Assembly (NCBI GenBank): GCA_029641185.1
Contig: JAPWGK010000015.1
Span: 1,054,001-1,118,000 of the forward strand
Source: Pseudofabraea citricarpa
Taxonomy: Eukaryota > Ascomycota > Leotiomycetes > Helotiales > Dermateaceae
Direction of reading: 5' to 3'
DNA: 64,000 nucleotides
The translations under genes and the position numbers were made by a program. Positions within the stretch are counted from its first letter, which is position 1. Each line of letters begins with the position of its first letter. A model generated the notes under the pieces. It was not told where the DNA came from, did not search any database, and worked only from the letters and a program-made list of their open reading frames with translations. Of the stretch, positions 1-14,171 are shown one piece after another.

Positions 1-2667
1 GTTGGTTCTGCCACGGAAGCCTTTGAGACAGCACTCAAATCTGGAGACATTGGAAGTATTTGTGAATCCCACATTTCTCAGGCCAAGACTGAAGAGGAGA
101 AGGCCGATTGGAAGGTCATTGAGACACTGATTGCCGAGAACCCACGGAAACAGGTTACTGAGTACCTTGGGTTCTCTGATGTCGAAGAAGCTACCAATGG
201 GGTTGCTGACTCTGATGCTCAAGAATCAGACAAGCAGACTGACGAAGCTACGACCAATGGAAAGACTGCTAAGAGCAATCGCCTATCTACGTTTTTCTCT
301 GATGGTGCTGAAGGTGCTGATGGCGATGATTTCTTATCTACTATTGCAGCCACAAAAGGAACCAAGACTGATAATCCCTTCCACTTGTTCTCGGAAACCG
401 ACAGTGCCTCGGAGAAGGATATTACAAAGGCCTTGATACTTGGAAACTTCGAAAAGGCCATGACCATTTGCCTGAAGGAGGATCGTATAGCGGACGCTTT
501 CATTATTGCCAATTGTGGAGGCAAAGAGTTACTTGAAAAGGCACAGGCTGCATACTTGGCCCAAAAGAGTGATAAACCTAACTATCTCCGCCTTCTTTCT
601 TCCGTCATCGGCAAGAATCTATGGGATGTTGTGTACAACGCAGACCTCTCTAACTGGAAAGAGACTATGGCAACGCTGTGCACTTACGCAGATCCTAATG
701 AGTTTCCGGATCTGTGTGAGGCTCTAGGAGACAGAGTGTCAGAATCTGGATCTTCTAAAGATGCTTCTTTCTGTTACTTGGTAGGATCTAAACTGGAGAA
801 AGTTGTGACCATCTGGATCGCCGAGCTGGAGGAGAGCGAGCAGGCTGGAATACAGGAGCTCACAGGAGACTCGACATTCTCCGTCCACGCACGCTCATTG
901 CAGAGTTTCATTGAGAAAGTGACCGTTTTCAGAGATGTCACGAAGTTCCAAGATACCGACAAAAATCTGACAGCAGACTGGAAACTTGCTCCTCTATACG
1001 ACAAATATACCGAGTATGCTGATATAGTTGCTGCTCATGGTCATCTTTCTATTGCTGAGAGGTACCTCGACCTTCTCCCTGTCAATTATCCAGCAGCAGA
1101 GGTCGCTCGGAACAGAGTAAAGCTTGCATCAAGAAAGGCCGCCCCACAAGCCGCAGCTCGTCATGACCCGAAAGCTGGCAGATTGCCAGGACGTGCTGCT
1201 CCTAGTGTGGGATATCAACCTCCTCAAGCCCAAACTGCCGCCCCAAGTCGCGCTCCCCTGAACGCATATGCGCCTCCTACAACGACACCGGCTTCGAATC
1301 CATATGCTCCGCCAAACAGCACAGCGGCTGCTAACCCCTACGCTCCTCCAACCAGCATTGCTGCTACAAACGCTTATGCCCCACCCACCAATTCATACGC
1401 TCCTCAACAAGGTTACCAACAACCACAATCGGGATACAATACTGGCTATGCAAGTGCCAATTCAGGTTACGGGGCTCCTCCACAAAACTTTGGAGCACCT
1501 CCCCGAAATACAACCCCGTCAATGCCACCACCTTCCAAATCAACCACCATGCAGGATTGGAATGACCTCCCCCCAGGGTTTGCAAAGCCACCCGCTCCAA
1601 GACGAAATACACCTGGACCCCCTCCAGCACCTATCACTTCACCATTCCCAAATCAGCAGAACCTTTCCATGCCCCCTCCACAGTCTCCTTTTGGAGGACC
1701 TAGAGGCACGGCAACTCCCCCTCCACCTCCACCGAAGGGGCCTGCTCCGCCTCGGGTAACATCACCGCCTGGTGGTCAGGGTTTCCAACAACCTGGAAGA
1801 CCATCATCTGCTGCCAATACTTACGCACCGGCTACACCAAACCAACCATATGGACAGATGGCACCACCTCCTCCAACCATCCCACGTGGTCAATCGCCAT
1901 ATAATGCACCTCCAGCTGGGGCACCTCCATCAAATAGATACGCACCTGCACCTGCCGCACAGCAGTACTCGCAACCACCACCTACTCAGTCTCAGATGGC
2001 TCCTCCTCCACAGGCTGGAAATAGACCACCTCCACCAGTCAATCCTTATGCTCCGTCTAACAACGCTGCACAAAGTCCATATGCCCCATCTCAATCACCC
2101 TACCAAAGTGGTCAAACCCCACCGACAGCTTTCCAGCAAGGCCCACCTCAAGGCCCTCCGCAAGGCCCTCCACAGGGACCTCCACAAGGACCACCTCAGG
2201 GATCGAGACCTGGTACTGGACAGGGACCTCCTCGTGCAGGTGGCTCAGCCCCACCAAAATCCAAACACCCTGCAGGTGACAGGACGCACATTCCTTCATC
2301 GGCACAAAAGATTGTCGATATCTTTAGTAGCGATATGCAACGTGTTGCCTCTAAAGCCCCTGCATCATTCTCTGCTCAGGTCAAGGATACGCATAAGAGA
2401 CTCAATATCTTGTTTGATCATTTAAACAATGAGGAGCTAGTCAAACCTGATACTATTGAAAGACTTAATGAATTGGCAGATGCTCTTTATTCCAAGAATT
2501 ATGACGCTGCTGCGAGGTTGCAAGTGGATATTCAAAGGGAGAAGACAGAGGAGTGCGGTAACTGGATGGTAAGTTCAGATCAGAAATCACTCGGAAGTCA
2601 ACAGATACTAATTGTCGCATAGGTTGGTGTTAAGCGCTTGATTAGCATGAGCAAAGCAACTCCTTAG
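1..2667 (+). CDS. SEC31: SEC31, COPII outer-coat protein (3' part; 5' end outside window)
   Basis: Partial gene, open from base 1 in frame 1. Exon 1-2568, intron 2569-2622 (GTAAGT...CATAG), last exon 2623-2667, giving 870 visible residues. Sec31 pairs with Sec13 to form the outer cage of COPII vesicles leaving the ER. The visible part starts in the alpha-helical solenoid that follows the (missing) WD40 propeller. From about residue 380 to 755 it becomes a Pro/Gln/Tyr-rich disordered region with repeated NPYAPP-like units and a run of QGPP units. It ends in the conserved helical C-terminal domain (HIPSSAQKIVDIF onwards, about residues 760-870). The exon join restores the family's typical GNWMVGVKRLI ending; without splicing the frame would run into unrelated residues. 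The identification rests on domain order and the C-terminal motif. Confidence 0.93.
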
Positions 2668-3294
2668 ATGGAGATTCGGGGAAAATGTCATGAACATTGG
2701 TCGGATGGTTAGGCTTGATGTAGGCGATGAAAGCATATACGTGTACAACAGAATGAAGGCACTGCTAGATCCGTGAAAATGATATTTGGCCAAGTGATTG
2801 TATATCTCCGATTTTCAATCCCGCCAGGGTTAAGCATTCATATCCTGTTTCCTGGGTTTACAACTCATCGTGAACCCTTTCATGATTGATATAAGCTCTC
2901 TTGATTTTGAATTATTTATCATCTTTAATTAGTATATTCCTTGTGATTCTGATTATTAAATATACCATGAAAGGAAGATGAATGGTTTGCTTTTGTATAT
3001 ATGATTTCTGTAAAAACATTGCAACACCACTTCATTCGCTTCCATACACGAATCTAATGGAGTGAATAGATACTAAGTAAGAGTTGGTTTTTACTGTCTT
3101 TAATCAGTACCTAGGTAGGTAGCTACTGAATCTACGCCAGCACGATGTAGTTCCAGAATTGCCGCCTATTAGTAGTCTCGATCTCGGGCCGAGCTGGTCC
3201 GTGCACAAATATATTTCGGACAGCGAACCTCTGACCACCACCACCCCCAAAATTTAACACAGCTCACACTCAATTCAGTTTCACGACCATAACA
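2668..3294. other. Intergenic: SEC31 3' region and GET2 promoter
   Basis: No gene is supported. The stretch is AT-rich around 2880-3000, as expected for a terminator/3' UTR zone. It becomes more CA-rich just before the GET2 start codon at 3295. Confidence 0.6.
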
Positions 3295-4284
3295 ATGGCA
3301 GACACCACTCCTGTAGTATCATCTTCGGAACCTAGCACACCACCTTCCAGTGCATCAGATCAAGCGCGTATTCGCAAAGAGAGGCGCGAGGCAAAAATCA
3401 AAGCGGGTGGATCTGCTCGTCTCGATAGGATTACCGGTCTTGGGGGTGGAGTGAAAAGAGGTGAGAATAGATTAAACACACCTACTCCTTACTTTTACTG
3501 ACATGTTGTCTCCTCTCTAGATCCTCCGCCACAGCCTACAGTCTCAGCAGCAGGAACAGCTGGAGACCCAGATGAAGTCGACATCTCACAGCATTACTAT
3601 GAGCCTAAACCACGCAGTCGCCCAGAACTAAGCGGAGCGGTGCCAGGAGCACAACAGCAAATTAATGATGATCAGCTCCGTCAAATGATGCTTGGTTTCG
3701 ACCCTTCAGCAACGCCTCCTCCTGGTGCAGGCGCAAACCCGTTCGCAGGTTTCCCAGGCATGGAAGGTGGTGGACAAGAGGACCCCATGATGAAGATGCT
3801 GCAACAAATGATGGGAGGTGGTGCGCCAGGCGAAGGCCCAGCCGGAATGCCCTCGTTTCCGGGCATGCCAGGACAAACCGCCGCAGCCACAGCAGATCCA
3901 AATGCCTACCTCTGGCGAATCGTCCATGCCATCTTCGCCTTATCCCTCGGTCTCTATATCGCTTTAACTACAACCTTTTCGGGCACACGACTCGATCGCG
4001 AACGCAGCGCCATTGCATCCGAGTTCACGCAGGTGCATTTCTTCTGGATGTTTGCGACGACGGAGGTATTGCTGCAGTCGAGTCGGTATTTTGTAGAGAA
4101 GGGGAAGAGTGTACAACTTGGAGGAATCATGGGTACGGTTGTAGGATTCCTACCGCAGCCCTGGAAGGGCTATGTTGAGTTGTTGGGCAGGTACTCAAGG
4201 ATCTGGACCACGATTACTGGGGATGCGTTTGTTTGTGTTTTTGTACTTGGGTGTGTCGCTTGGTGGAAAGGTGCTGCTGCTTAG
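3295..4284 (+). CDS. GET2: GET complex subunit Get2-like (tail-anchored protein insertion)
   Basis: Exons 3295-3460 and 3521-4284 (intron GTGAGA...CTCTAG), 309 aa. Get2 with Get1 forms the ER-membrane receptor that takes tail-anchored proteins from the Get3 ATPase. The N-terminus carries the basic RIRKERREAKIK motif (about residues 25-36), which in this family contacts Get3. It is followed by a long Gly/Pro/Met-rich cytosolic linker. Three hydrophobic segments come near the C-terminus: AYLWRIVHAIFALSLGLYIA, the FFWMFATTEVLL region and DAFVCVFVLGCVAW. The length and the layout (basic head, disordered linker, three C-terminal membrane spans) fit fungal Get2. The ATG at 3295 puts the charged motif in its usual place. 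Confidence 0.87.
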
Positions 4285-5358
4285 GCAAGCTTCTGTAGGC
4301 AGCTAAACCCTCAAGATAGGAGAATGAAATACTCTCTTCGCGCTTTATTTTATGTTATATGTATGTTTTCATGAGGTCTAGCAAAGACTCTTAACCAACA
4401 CTGAATGGACAGTGAACTGCCTTCCCAGGTGTACTCGCCTTGAATGTACTTGACCTCCAAATAAAACCATGTCAATGTGTCTACTTTTTACTGTTCTATA
4501 ATTCAAGCCTCCGTCCCATTTCCTCGTCAATAACCATGTGTACACTTTCGGTCAATACCGAGATCGTATGATAGTTTTATCTCTCTCAGCCAGCAATTCA
4601 TTTTCTTCTCGTGTTAGTGCAGCGAGCCAAACATGCTTTAGGGGTAAGTCATTCCTCTATTTTGATGTTCTATAAGAGAGACGGGATGTAGTCTATCCTT
4701 TTGCTCTAAATATAAGAACGAGTGGATCTAAGACTCTTACACACATCCATCTGAAGTCGCGATATTAAAACAACTTCGCACAAGAGGGATAAAGGTAGAC
4801 AAAACTTTTTCCTAAATAATCGATAGATACCCTTAGATATATCTGTACTTATGTTTTCTCTATTTCTTAACTTTTATTTAGACTACCTGGAAACTTTGTC
4901 TCGTATCTATGTAGAATGTCTAGAAAGGAAGAAATTTAATGAAAGCAACGCAATTGAACCTTGAGGGGCATTAGAACACCTATTAGCAGTAGGCAATTAT
5001 GAATGTGATGATTGCAAGTATGCACACCGCAAAACAATATACAATAAGGAAGAATTTTTCTAACTCAATGCCTAATCTGGTTATCAGAATCACATCTCAG
5101 TCAAACTTGAGAATGATGAAAGTCATAGCCATTGCCATTGTATGGTAGCGTTCTAGCCGTAGTATGTACATAATATCACACGGTGAAATGAAAAGGATCA
5201 AAAGAAAAACGCCAGATGCATGAAAATCAATGTCCGCCCAGGATTGAACCATGGTGCAAATAACCAGCTCAACTTTTTAGACTTTTGTCAGCCGTAGCTA
5301 AATAGCCCCCAGATGCCTTAAGAAATCTTCAAAAAAGAATCGTCACATCGTCTATCCT
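4285..5358. other. Intergenic, about 1.07 kb, AT-rich
   Basis: This lies between the convergent ends of GET2 and homocitrate synthase. No credible reading frame is seen. On the minus strand, bases around 5241-5250 resemble a tRNA B box, but no cloverleaf could be folded around it (see rejected items). Confidence 0.55.
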
Positions 5359-7046
<1,688 letters not shown>

Positions 7047-8019
7047 TGTGATTGATGGTAGTCGTGAAGCTGGTGCAAAGATGGGTTTGTGTGATGATGA
7101 TGGGAGGAGGAAGGTGGAGGATTGGGCTACAGAGGATAATTGAAGCGTGAGGTTGGAATGTTATGAAGAGTCGAGATGGCAGCGGGGGAACTGCGAGTAT
7201 TTATGGAGTAGATATGTGAGTCAGTAGGACGAATGGTGTATGGGAGTGAGTAAATGCGCTTCCCCGCTAGGTAAAAGTAGAATTTGAAAAAGGACCTCGC
7301 TTCTCCGGGGCCGGGGCAGGGGCTTGTGCGAGGCGGGAGGTGGTTGGTTTATCGGCTTTGCCTGGGTTCCACTGCAACTCCAACTCTGGATTTGGCTGCC
7401 TTGGCGCTTCAGCCACCCAGATCTTCACTGCAAGCACGACATAGCGTCCTTCATCGGCCTCGTCATTGGACGTCATGGACAGAAAAAAAAAAAGAAAAAA
7501 AAAGAAAAAAGGAAAGAAAAAATGATTCACAACCAAGGAGTTGCTCGTCACGTGCCATCATTCATAGCGGTGAGAACATGCATCTCTCAAAGAAGTTGGC
7601 ACGCATTTCTCCACATGCATTGCCATATATTGCGTGGAGATCATTGCCTTGCCAAGCTACATGCTTCAAAGCGTTATTGATTGTTCTAAATAAACAATAC
7701 TTGTCCCCATCATCGGTCTGGTTTAGTTGAGATTACCATCTGCCATCTAGCTAGTTATCTAAAACAAGTCGAGTGACGTGAGCAAAAATCAATGGTGGCT
7801 GATGCATTTTGTGCTGAACCATGTTTTAATATATCTTCTGTGTTTAAAGTACTGCTCTAGCCAATATTCGAAGGAGAAAAAAATAAGCCATGTGGTTTAG
7901 ATGTGATCCATAATCAAAGCCAATGTTCCCAAGCAAGAATAATAAAGCATACCGTCCCATCAGTCGATCTCCTCGCAATGGTCATCCTCAACTCGTGCAA
8001 CCCTTCAACTCCTCCGAAT
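7047..8019. other. Intergenic: homocitrate synthase promoter and SPO22 3' region
   Basis: No gene is supported in these 970 bases. The main landmark is an A-rich tract at 7481-7522, about 435 bases upstream of the homocitrate synthase start on the coding side. It could keep the promoter nucleosome-poor. Confidence 0.5.
7481..7522. repeat. Poly(A)-rich tract
   Basis: About 42 bases consisting almost entirely of A with scattered G (poly-T on the coding strand of the adjacent lysine gene). It is simple sequence, with no coding evidence. Confidence 0.8.
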
Positions 8020-11000
8020 TCAAGTTCCGTCCTGGAAGCTCAGCTTTATGAATTTGCTCTGCAGTAACTCCTTCAACGCACCTCCATCATTGTGATACTG
8101 GGCGATACTGATAGCCTTATCTGCCCATCGTCTACATGCTTCTTCATTTTCCATGATATATAGATCTACTGCTCCATTGAAGGCTCGTGTTGCTACCCAT
8201 TCCAGCTCTTCAGGAGGATATGGTTGTTCGCTCTGTGCGTGAGAAAAATTCTTAGTATAAAGTGCCATGTAAAACAATCTCAGGGTTGAACATACCTCCG
8301 CTGCGTCTGCTACGAATTCGCGGATCTGGCCGAGTAGCTCCTCTGAGGCAGATGGGTTGTCAACTCCAGTACTTTGGAAGAGACATCTCATGTATATTGC
8401 CATTTTCGGGATCTCAATCTGTTCAACTTCCCAGGTCTGATTGACTATGGTCTTGAGTGTTGTAACCATGACTAACACGTTATGAGTCTAAAGTTGAGGC
8501 ACACCTAGAACAGGATTACCTACCAGCCGTTGGAGCCTGTGCAGATAAGATACAGTCGGCCATAATTTCGTAAACGCGCGCAGATTTACAGATCTCAGCC
8601 TTCGTTATGATTTCATTGAGAGAGTCCCATGCTTTCAGATGACATGCGGCTTCAAAGTCGAAAGCAAGTAGTGATTCAAGTTTTTGAAGTAAATCTTGCG
8701 CGGGCTCGTCGTCTAATCGATCCAGATTCTCTTGTAGATGGGTGTCAAATCTGTCGACATGTTTCCTGGCTTCAGTATACCTCTGCAGCTGCTCTTCTAT
8801 GACATCCCCGCCCCGTGCTAGACTGACTAACGCAATTGTAGCTAGAAAATCACAAAACATTTGCCGGAGTATTAGATCAATAGAAAAAGTTTCTTTGGGA
8901 TACGCTTCGATGAAGGCAACGCAGCATAACAAAAGCCTGACTGAATATTGTGGATTCCAATTGGAAATATGTTTGGTGGCGATGTTGTAGGAATTTTTTG
9001 AGAACCAATCCAACTCTTCGGTTGTCCATACGACTTCGTTATCCGGTCTTCGAAGATGCCGTTTCCTTAAAGATGCTGTTGCTGTAACATATCAGAAGAT
9101 TCCAAACTTCAATGAACAGGATAACGCACCAGCTTCAAAAAGCTTACATATTCTCTCTGTTGTTTCTTCGTTGTACTGATGACCGTTGATTTCAGAAGGA
9201 CCATTTAAAGCTTCGGTCAAGCTTATAGTTATGCGAAGCAGTATTGGAAAGTGCACCTCTGGTGGAGCTTCGTATTGATTGTTCTCGAGTAGAAGTAAAA
9301 GTGCCGTAAGCGATAGAGATTTGATCCCGACCTGTTGAGCATCTAATACACAGGCGTATAAGATAGTTGGGTCTTTCTTGGAATATCTCCCAACATGTTC
9401 AAGGCATTCCGCGGCGAAGTCCAGCTCGTGACAACGGATAGCGATTTTATACATCAAGAATCTAGTCAGCGGCTCATCCCTAGTAACATCCGCCATTTGC
9501 CCAAATATGTCTCTTGCATTTGTAAGGTCCTGCTGTGCCAATGCACACTGTAAAAGCTTCCTTTGCAACAGTCAGTCGACATTGAGATTTAATATACCAA
9601 AATAATGTACCTTGCAATCTTTGACAGATTTGTGTCCCCAGAGCTCTGGAAGAGCTTATGCATAGCTATACCGCACCATTTTTTTGTTATTTCATAGTGC
9701 TCTTTTTGGTAAGTCGCCTCAATATGTCCCCATAAGAGCTGCTTCAAGTTAAACTTTCGGTATATTTAACAAGATGTGAAAACTTACGGTTTGTGCTGAG
9801 TGCGCGACTTGGGAAGAAAGCGCTCTTTGGATGTGATCGGCTGTAGTGGATAGAATTCCTTCAAGCGATGTGATGGCACCCATAGCATCTTCTTGACTAA
9901 TTGCAATCCAAATCCGAATGGTCAAAAGCCTTTCAATCAAATCCTCCCTGTCAGACTCTAATATTCGTAGTCTCAACAACGCGTCTAATGCTCGACAAGC
10001 AAGAGCAGGGTACTTCTTTTTCAACTCGCGAATGCGTTGCAAAAGCATCTGAAGATTCGTATCGTTAAGGGGTAAAGAACGTATCATACGCTGTAATATA
10101 TCGCAATACGCTTCACCGTCGAGACGATCGTCGATAGGCCCCAGTAAGTCCAGTTTTAACAGTAGAACAACTGGCCGATCTCCAAGTTCGCTTTCTAGCA
10201 CTTGAACTAAGCTATGCGCCTGTTCAGATGCACTGGGCTCATTCAAACCAAGTAGTGACTTGGCCCATGCATTCATTATTGAGGTTCGAAGTTCGCTCGC
10301 ATCCACACTCAGTCGATCAAGGCCGTGAATTTTAATAGCATTATTTGCTCTCTCTAGCCATTTCGCTGCCATGGCATATTCTTTTTTCGACAGAAATTCG
10401 GACCCAATCTCGTACAATGTATCTGCCTGAGCCTCTGCTATGCGGGCATCTATCGTGGGGTAATATGAGGCAGCATTTTCGAACATATGATCAGCCAGAG
10501 AGAGATTTTCTTGACGCCAGGCCTATTTTCCGTTTAGTCAACCATAGGTAGTATGAGAAACAAGTGAGGGGTTTACCAGAACAGTCCTGACAATGAAGTA
10601 CTCAGCACAAAGGCCATTTCGGTATCCATGGTCTGCTTCGTTGGTACTATCTGGGGACGCAGCAATCAAGACGTCTTTATATCTGACGACCCTTTCCAAC
10701 ACTTTGACTGCGAGGTCGTATTGCTTACTCTCTACTCCAGTTAGAAATCATATGTAAATCTGCAAACTTCACGTACGGAGACAATTCTTCGCGGTCTTCA
10801 GTCCAATTTTGATCAGACGCACAACGTTGGAAAGCAAGCTTCTGCCATGGTCTTGAGCACACGAAAGAAGTAAAAATGCGAAGACCCGCGTCATGACAAG
10901 AATGATAGGTGCATCTTGTATATTGAGTGCCTCCTCCTCTCGCCTTAGTCTGGTTGATACATTCCATAGTTCGGTACCGCGACCATCGAAATCCTGGGCC

Positions 11001-11238
11001 CTGGCAGCTGCAGCTGCACCTAACTTGCTCGGAAACTTGGCTATCTGCTTCTCAATCTCATTGTGAAGGGCTCTCGATTGGTCTTCAGACACGGCTTGGG
11101 GCAGCTGCTCTATTAGCCTTGCTGCGAATGCTAAACCGACACTTAGCCTCATCTTCATATACCTAGCTGTGCATCCGACCTACTGATAGTGGTATCAACA
11201 AACTTCTTGTCGCTCATACTTGGAAGTGACGGCGCCAT
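8020..11238 (-). CDS. SPO22/ZIP4-like meiosis protein (TPR superhelix)
   Basis: Nine exons on the minus strand: 11238-11220, 11166-10777, 10731-10577, 10522-9788, 9738-9611, 9560-9130, 9081-8524, 8471-8296 and 8232-8020, giving 934 aa. Family members (Zip4/Spo22, plant ZIP4, animal TEX11) are meiosis-specific TPR proteins of the ZMM group; they promote class I crossovers and synapsis. Near the N-terminus the LWN-containing block after GRGTELW and the arrayed helical repeats fit the SPO22 domain. The first exon is only 19 bases; its donor GTATGA and acceptor CACAG give an in-frame MAPSLPTRYMKMRLS start. If that intron is not used, an ATG at 11158 starts almost the same protein. The intron before the last exon is 63 bases, a multiple of three, so its retention would not break the frame. 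The family call is firm; small exon boundaries are hand-derived. Confidence 0.85.
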
Positions 11239-11839
11239 GGTTTCACATAAATTGTATCATATTGAGCGTTGAGGTGATGGATGCGCGGAAAATGGAAGCA
11301 CGAAAACGGAAGGCAGCCCAGGCGAGGCACCAAAAATACTCAGCGAAATGACCACAATACAAAACCACAACACAGAAGATCACAGCACTACCCACCCGCA
11401 AGGTATACACGGAGATAATCTTGCCAATAAAAGAAAGCACTTTACACTTCTCACATACAGTCAATAAACGTGTTTGCCACATTGGCTCAGCACGGCTTTG
11501 GTAGGAGGCTGAAGCGCTAGATTTTGTACTTTGGCCACCTCTCAATGCAACTCGGGCCCCGAGAAAAAGAAAAATATGCAGCCGCTACTTGGCAGCGGCA
11601 ATTGGCTTTATTTACAAAAAAAGAATACATGGTCTATGCTACTTAGTAACCATAAGTGATTCAACAAAAAGCGAGTTTGCTAATCGCTGCTAAACGCCGT
11701 TGCTAGAGGATATATACTGTGATATGCTACTTACAACTGTTACCGCTTCACTGGATCCTGGGGAAGGAAGTTCCCCACTATCAGCGAGGGGCTTTTGATT
11801 CGATTAGCGAATTTAAACAGTAAAGATAAGTTGGCAAGC
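11239..11839. other. Intergenic: SPO22 promoter and ERT1 3' region
   Basis: Six hundred bases between two genes on the same strand. There is no supported frame. The stretch 11240-11550 is open on the minus strand but starts late, looks compositionally unlike coding sequence and resembles no family. Confidence 0.5.
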
Positions 11840-13606
11840 TCACATTTTGTGGTCATCTCTCCGTATGGTGAACGAAAAGCAACATTTTATGGTTGGCTCC
11901 TTTGACTGGTCATCAGGATTCTTCAGCAGACAGCTTGTCAATAACGCTTTCTGGTTCTGGTCGAAAGCAATAGCGCCAAATTTCTCCCAATAATTCACGA
12001 GGGATTCCTCTGCCAAGATCTCATGCAGCGCTATCTTGCCCTGCATCTTGTCAGTTCTCACGCCAACAAATTACCAGTCAGGTCTACTCACGTCTCGCAA
12101 TTTCTCTATGGGAACGTGGATCAGTTCAGCCATCTCCTTGTTGCCCCTGAAAATCTCGCCTGTTCTTCGCCAGCAACATGCCGGTATGGCCATACTAGCG
12201 AAGACACGATCATACTCCATCAAACTTCGCTCAAACCACATCTCGACGTAGATGAGCTCAATGTCTGTCAATGCCTGGATCTTCTCCCTGAACTTCGGTC
12301 GAAATCGATCCATTTGGCGGAGGATCTTTTGTTTCGATGCTGCATGCATATGACCGTCCATGTATGCTGACAGGCGGGCATATCCTTTAACATAGTTGAA
12401 AGGTTTCAACATGCCAGCATCATACTTGGCTCGAAGAAGCCTTTGCATTCTCTCCTCTGGGGCATCATTTCCAGTAGGGTCAGCGGCTTGAAGGTAATAT
12501 TCGCGAGCTTTATCCGTAGGGATGACGCTCGCAGGCCTTGGTATGGAAACGGCATGGGGGTTTCCCGGAGCCGTCAAAGATTGCTGATTACCAGAAGCAA
12601 GAAGAGCGTTGTTCCCACTAGGTAGCATGGTACCAGAATTGTCATTAAAGAAAGTGGGATTGTCGTCATTTAGTAGAGCACCCTCGTCTAAAAGACTATT
12701 GTTGAGGAAATCATTCAAAAGATTATACTCATTCGTGACTTCTGGGGCATTGAACATATAGGAAGGGTGGTAATTATGCATGTCTTGGAACTGGCTTTGT
12801 GTTCCTAACCAATCGTTCGAGTATCCAAGAACTAAACGCTCATTAAAATCTTCAGCTGAAGGAGGATCTAGATTCGAGACCTACATTGGTTGATATTACT
12901 ATTATTAAGGGGATTTGATTGAATTCCTGAAACGGGAGACGGCTGGACAAGCTGAAGAGCGCTGGCTTGCGGAAGCCCTGTGGTTCTGATTCCCAACTCG
13001 GTCTGCGCCTGTTCTTGTGCTTGCTGAAACGGGTTGCTCATACCACTATCTGTATCAGATTTGGGTTGGACAGGTGGCGTACCATCATCCTCTGTGGAAT
13101 TGCTATGCTGTGTCTTCGACTTCTTCGTGGCCGTTTCCGGTTCGCGGAACTCATCGTGGCAGAGGTGGCCGATATTACGCTTTATACAACGTGCACAAGG
13201 GCGTTCCTGTACACCGAGTAGTTAGTCAAGCAGTTCAAGAGGGAATGACTGGCTGTGTATTATAGAGAACAAGCTTACCAGGTCGCATGTCATATGCTGC
13301 CCAAGGACGAGATCGAATTAGCTGGTGCCAAACAATTTTGCGCCTAGACGCATACATGATGCTTCGGGTGCATTCTGGCCCAATGGAGCACTTACAGATC
13401 TTCGACAGTACACACAGGCTGCAGCGCACGTTTCCCAGATTAGCAGTTGTTGTACAGAGCGTGTGGAAAGGTGCTGGGTCATGCTGCATACCGTGATTCA
13501 CTTTGCGCCTCTTCTTCGGGCTCTTGCTTGCACCTGTTGCGCCCGAAGCCGCCGGCGATGTTTGCGCCTTCACATCCTTCCCATTGCTGGTCCCATTCTG
13601 CTCCAT
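11840..13606 (-). CDS. ERT1/AcuK-type zinc-cluster activator of gluconeogenesis
   Basis: Six exons on the minus strand: 13606-13492, 13418-13396, 13296-13279, 13206-12934, 12880-12092 and 12040-11840, giving 472 aa. AcuK/Ert1 proteins are Zn(II)2Cys6 regulators that switch on gluconeogenic genes such as PEP carboxykinase and fructose-1,6-bisphosphatase. The spliced N-terminus reads RRKVNHACVYCRRSHMTCDL, and the cluster spacing is C-x2-C-x6-C-x5-C-x2-C-x8-C (about residues 41-69), ending IKRNIGHLCHDE. The C-terminal half has the PAS-like region, with WFERSLMEYDRVFASMAIPA and the ending KCCFSFTIRRDDHKM. The zinc cluster is assembled from micro-exons of 23 and 18 bases. The fourth intron uses a less usual GTTTCA donor; without it the frame stops, so it is inferred. 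The chosen ATG gives a short Ser/Thr/Asn-rich lead; an upstream exon cannot be excluded. Confidence 0.9.
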
Positions 13607-14171
13607 GACATTGAGGCCTATCTTTCGAAGGCTTCCATTGGATTGCGACAGCGCGCGCAGTCGTTTTGAGTACCGAAGGAAGATTTACTCGTGATGACGG
13701 TCGGTGATGCACCTGCGGGGGTTTGTAAGTGTTGTTTCTTGCATTACTACGCCAATACTGTGTACCTGTGTCTGCGCTCGAGGCCTGGATATGACAGAAG
13801 GTCGATTTTTTACATTCAGCGGTGGCGCTGACGCTGTCTTTGAGAAAGGGATTGCCCACCATAGTTGGGAAGCAAGCTTGTTCCGTTCACAAGCGGGAAC
13901 TGGAGCCGAAGCGGGCACAGCGGCGGGGCAGCAGCAGCTCATAACCGAGAGATTCAGGGGAGAGGAGGGGATTTCGATGACTTCTTCTGATTTTCTCTTG
14001 CTTTTCTCTTGCTTTGAACACGAGGTCGAAAGCCTATGGTGACTCCTGGGTATCTTACTCCTAATTATACAGCGACCCTTGCTCTGTATACCACGCCAGT
14101 TCTGTTGGCTATACTTGATTACACAATATCCTCCATGCCTGTCTCTAGTGCTGTCATACTCTCAAGAATGG
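13607..14171. other. Intergenic: ERT1 promoter/5' UTR and CENP-Q 3' region
   Basis: About 565 bases. The minus-strand frames here (13685-13942 and 13479-13862) are short and cross the ERT1 start. They are more likely leader sequence than a separate gene. Confidence 0.5.

Noticed and set aside
1268..2425. Long His/Leu/Gln-rich alternative frames over SEC31
   Set aside because: They are shadows of the Pro-rich repeat region, frame-shifted by one base.
5230..5310. tRNA-like B box (GGTTCAATCC on the minus strand)
   Set aside because: The T-stem pairs poorly and no matching acceptor stem or anticodon arm could be formed 70-90 bases upstream.
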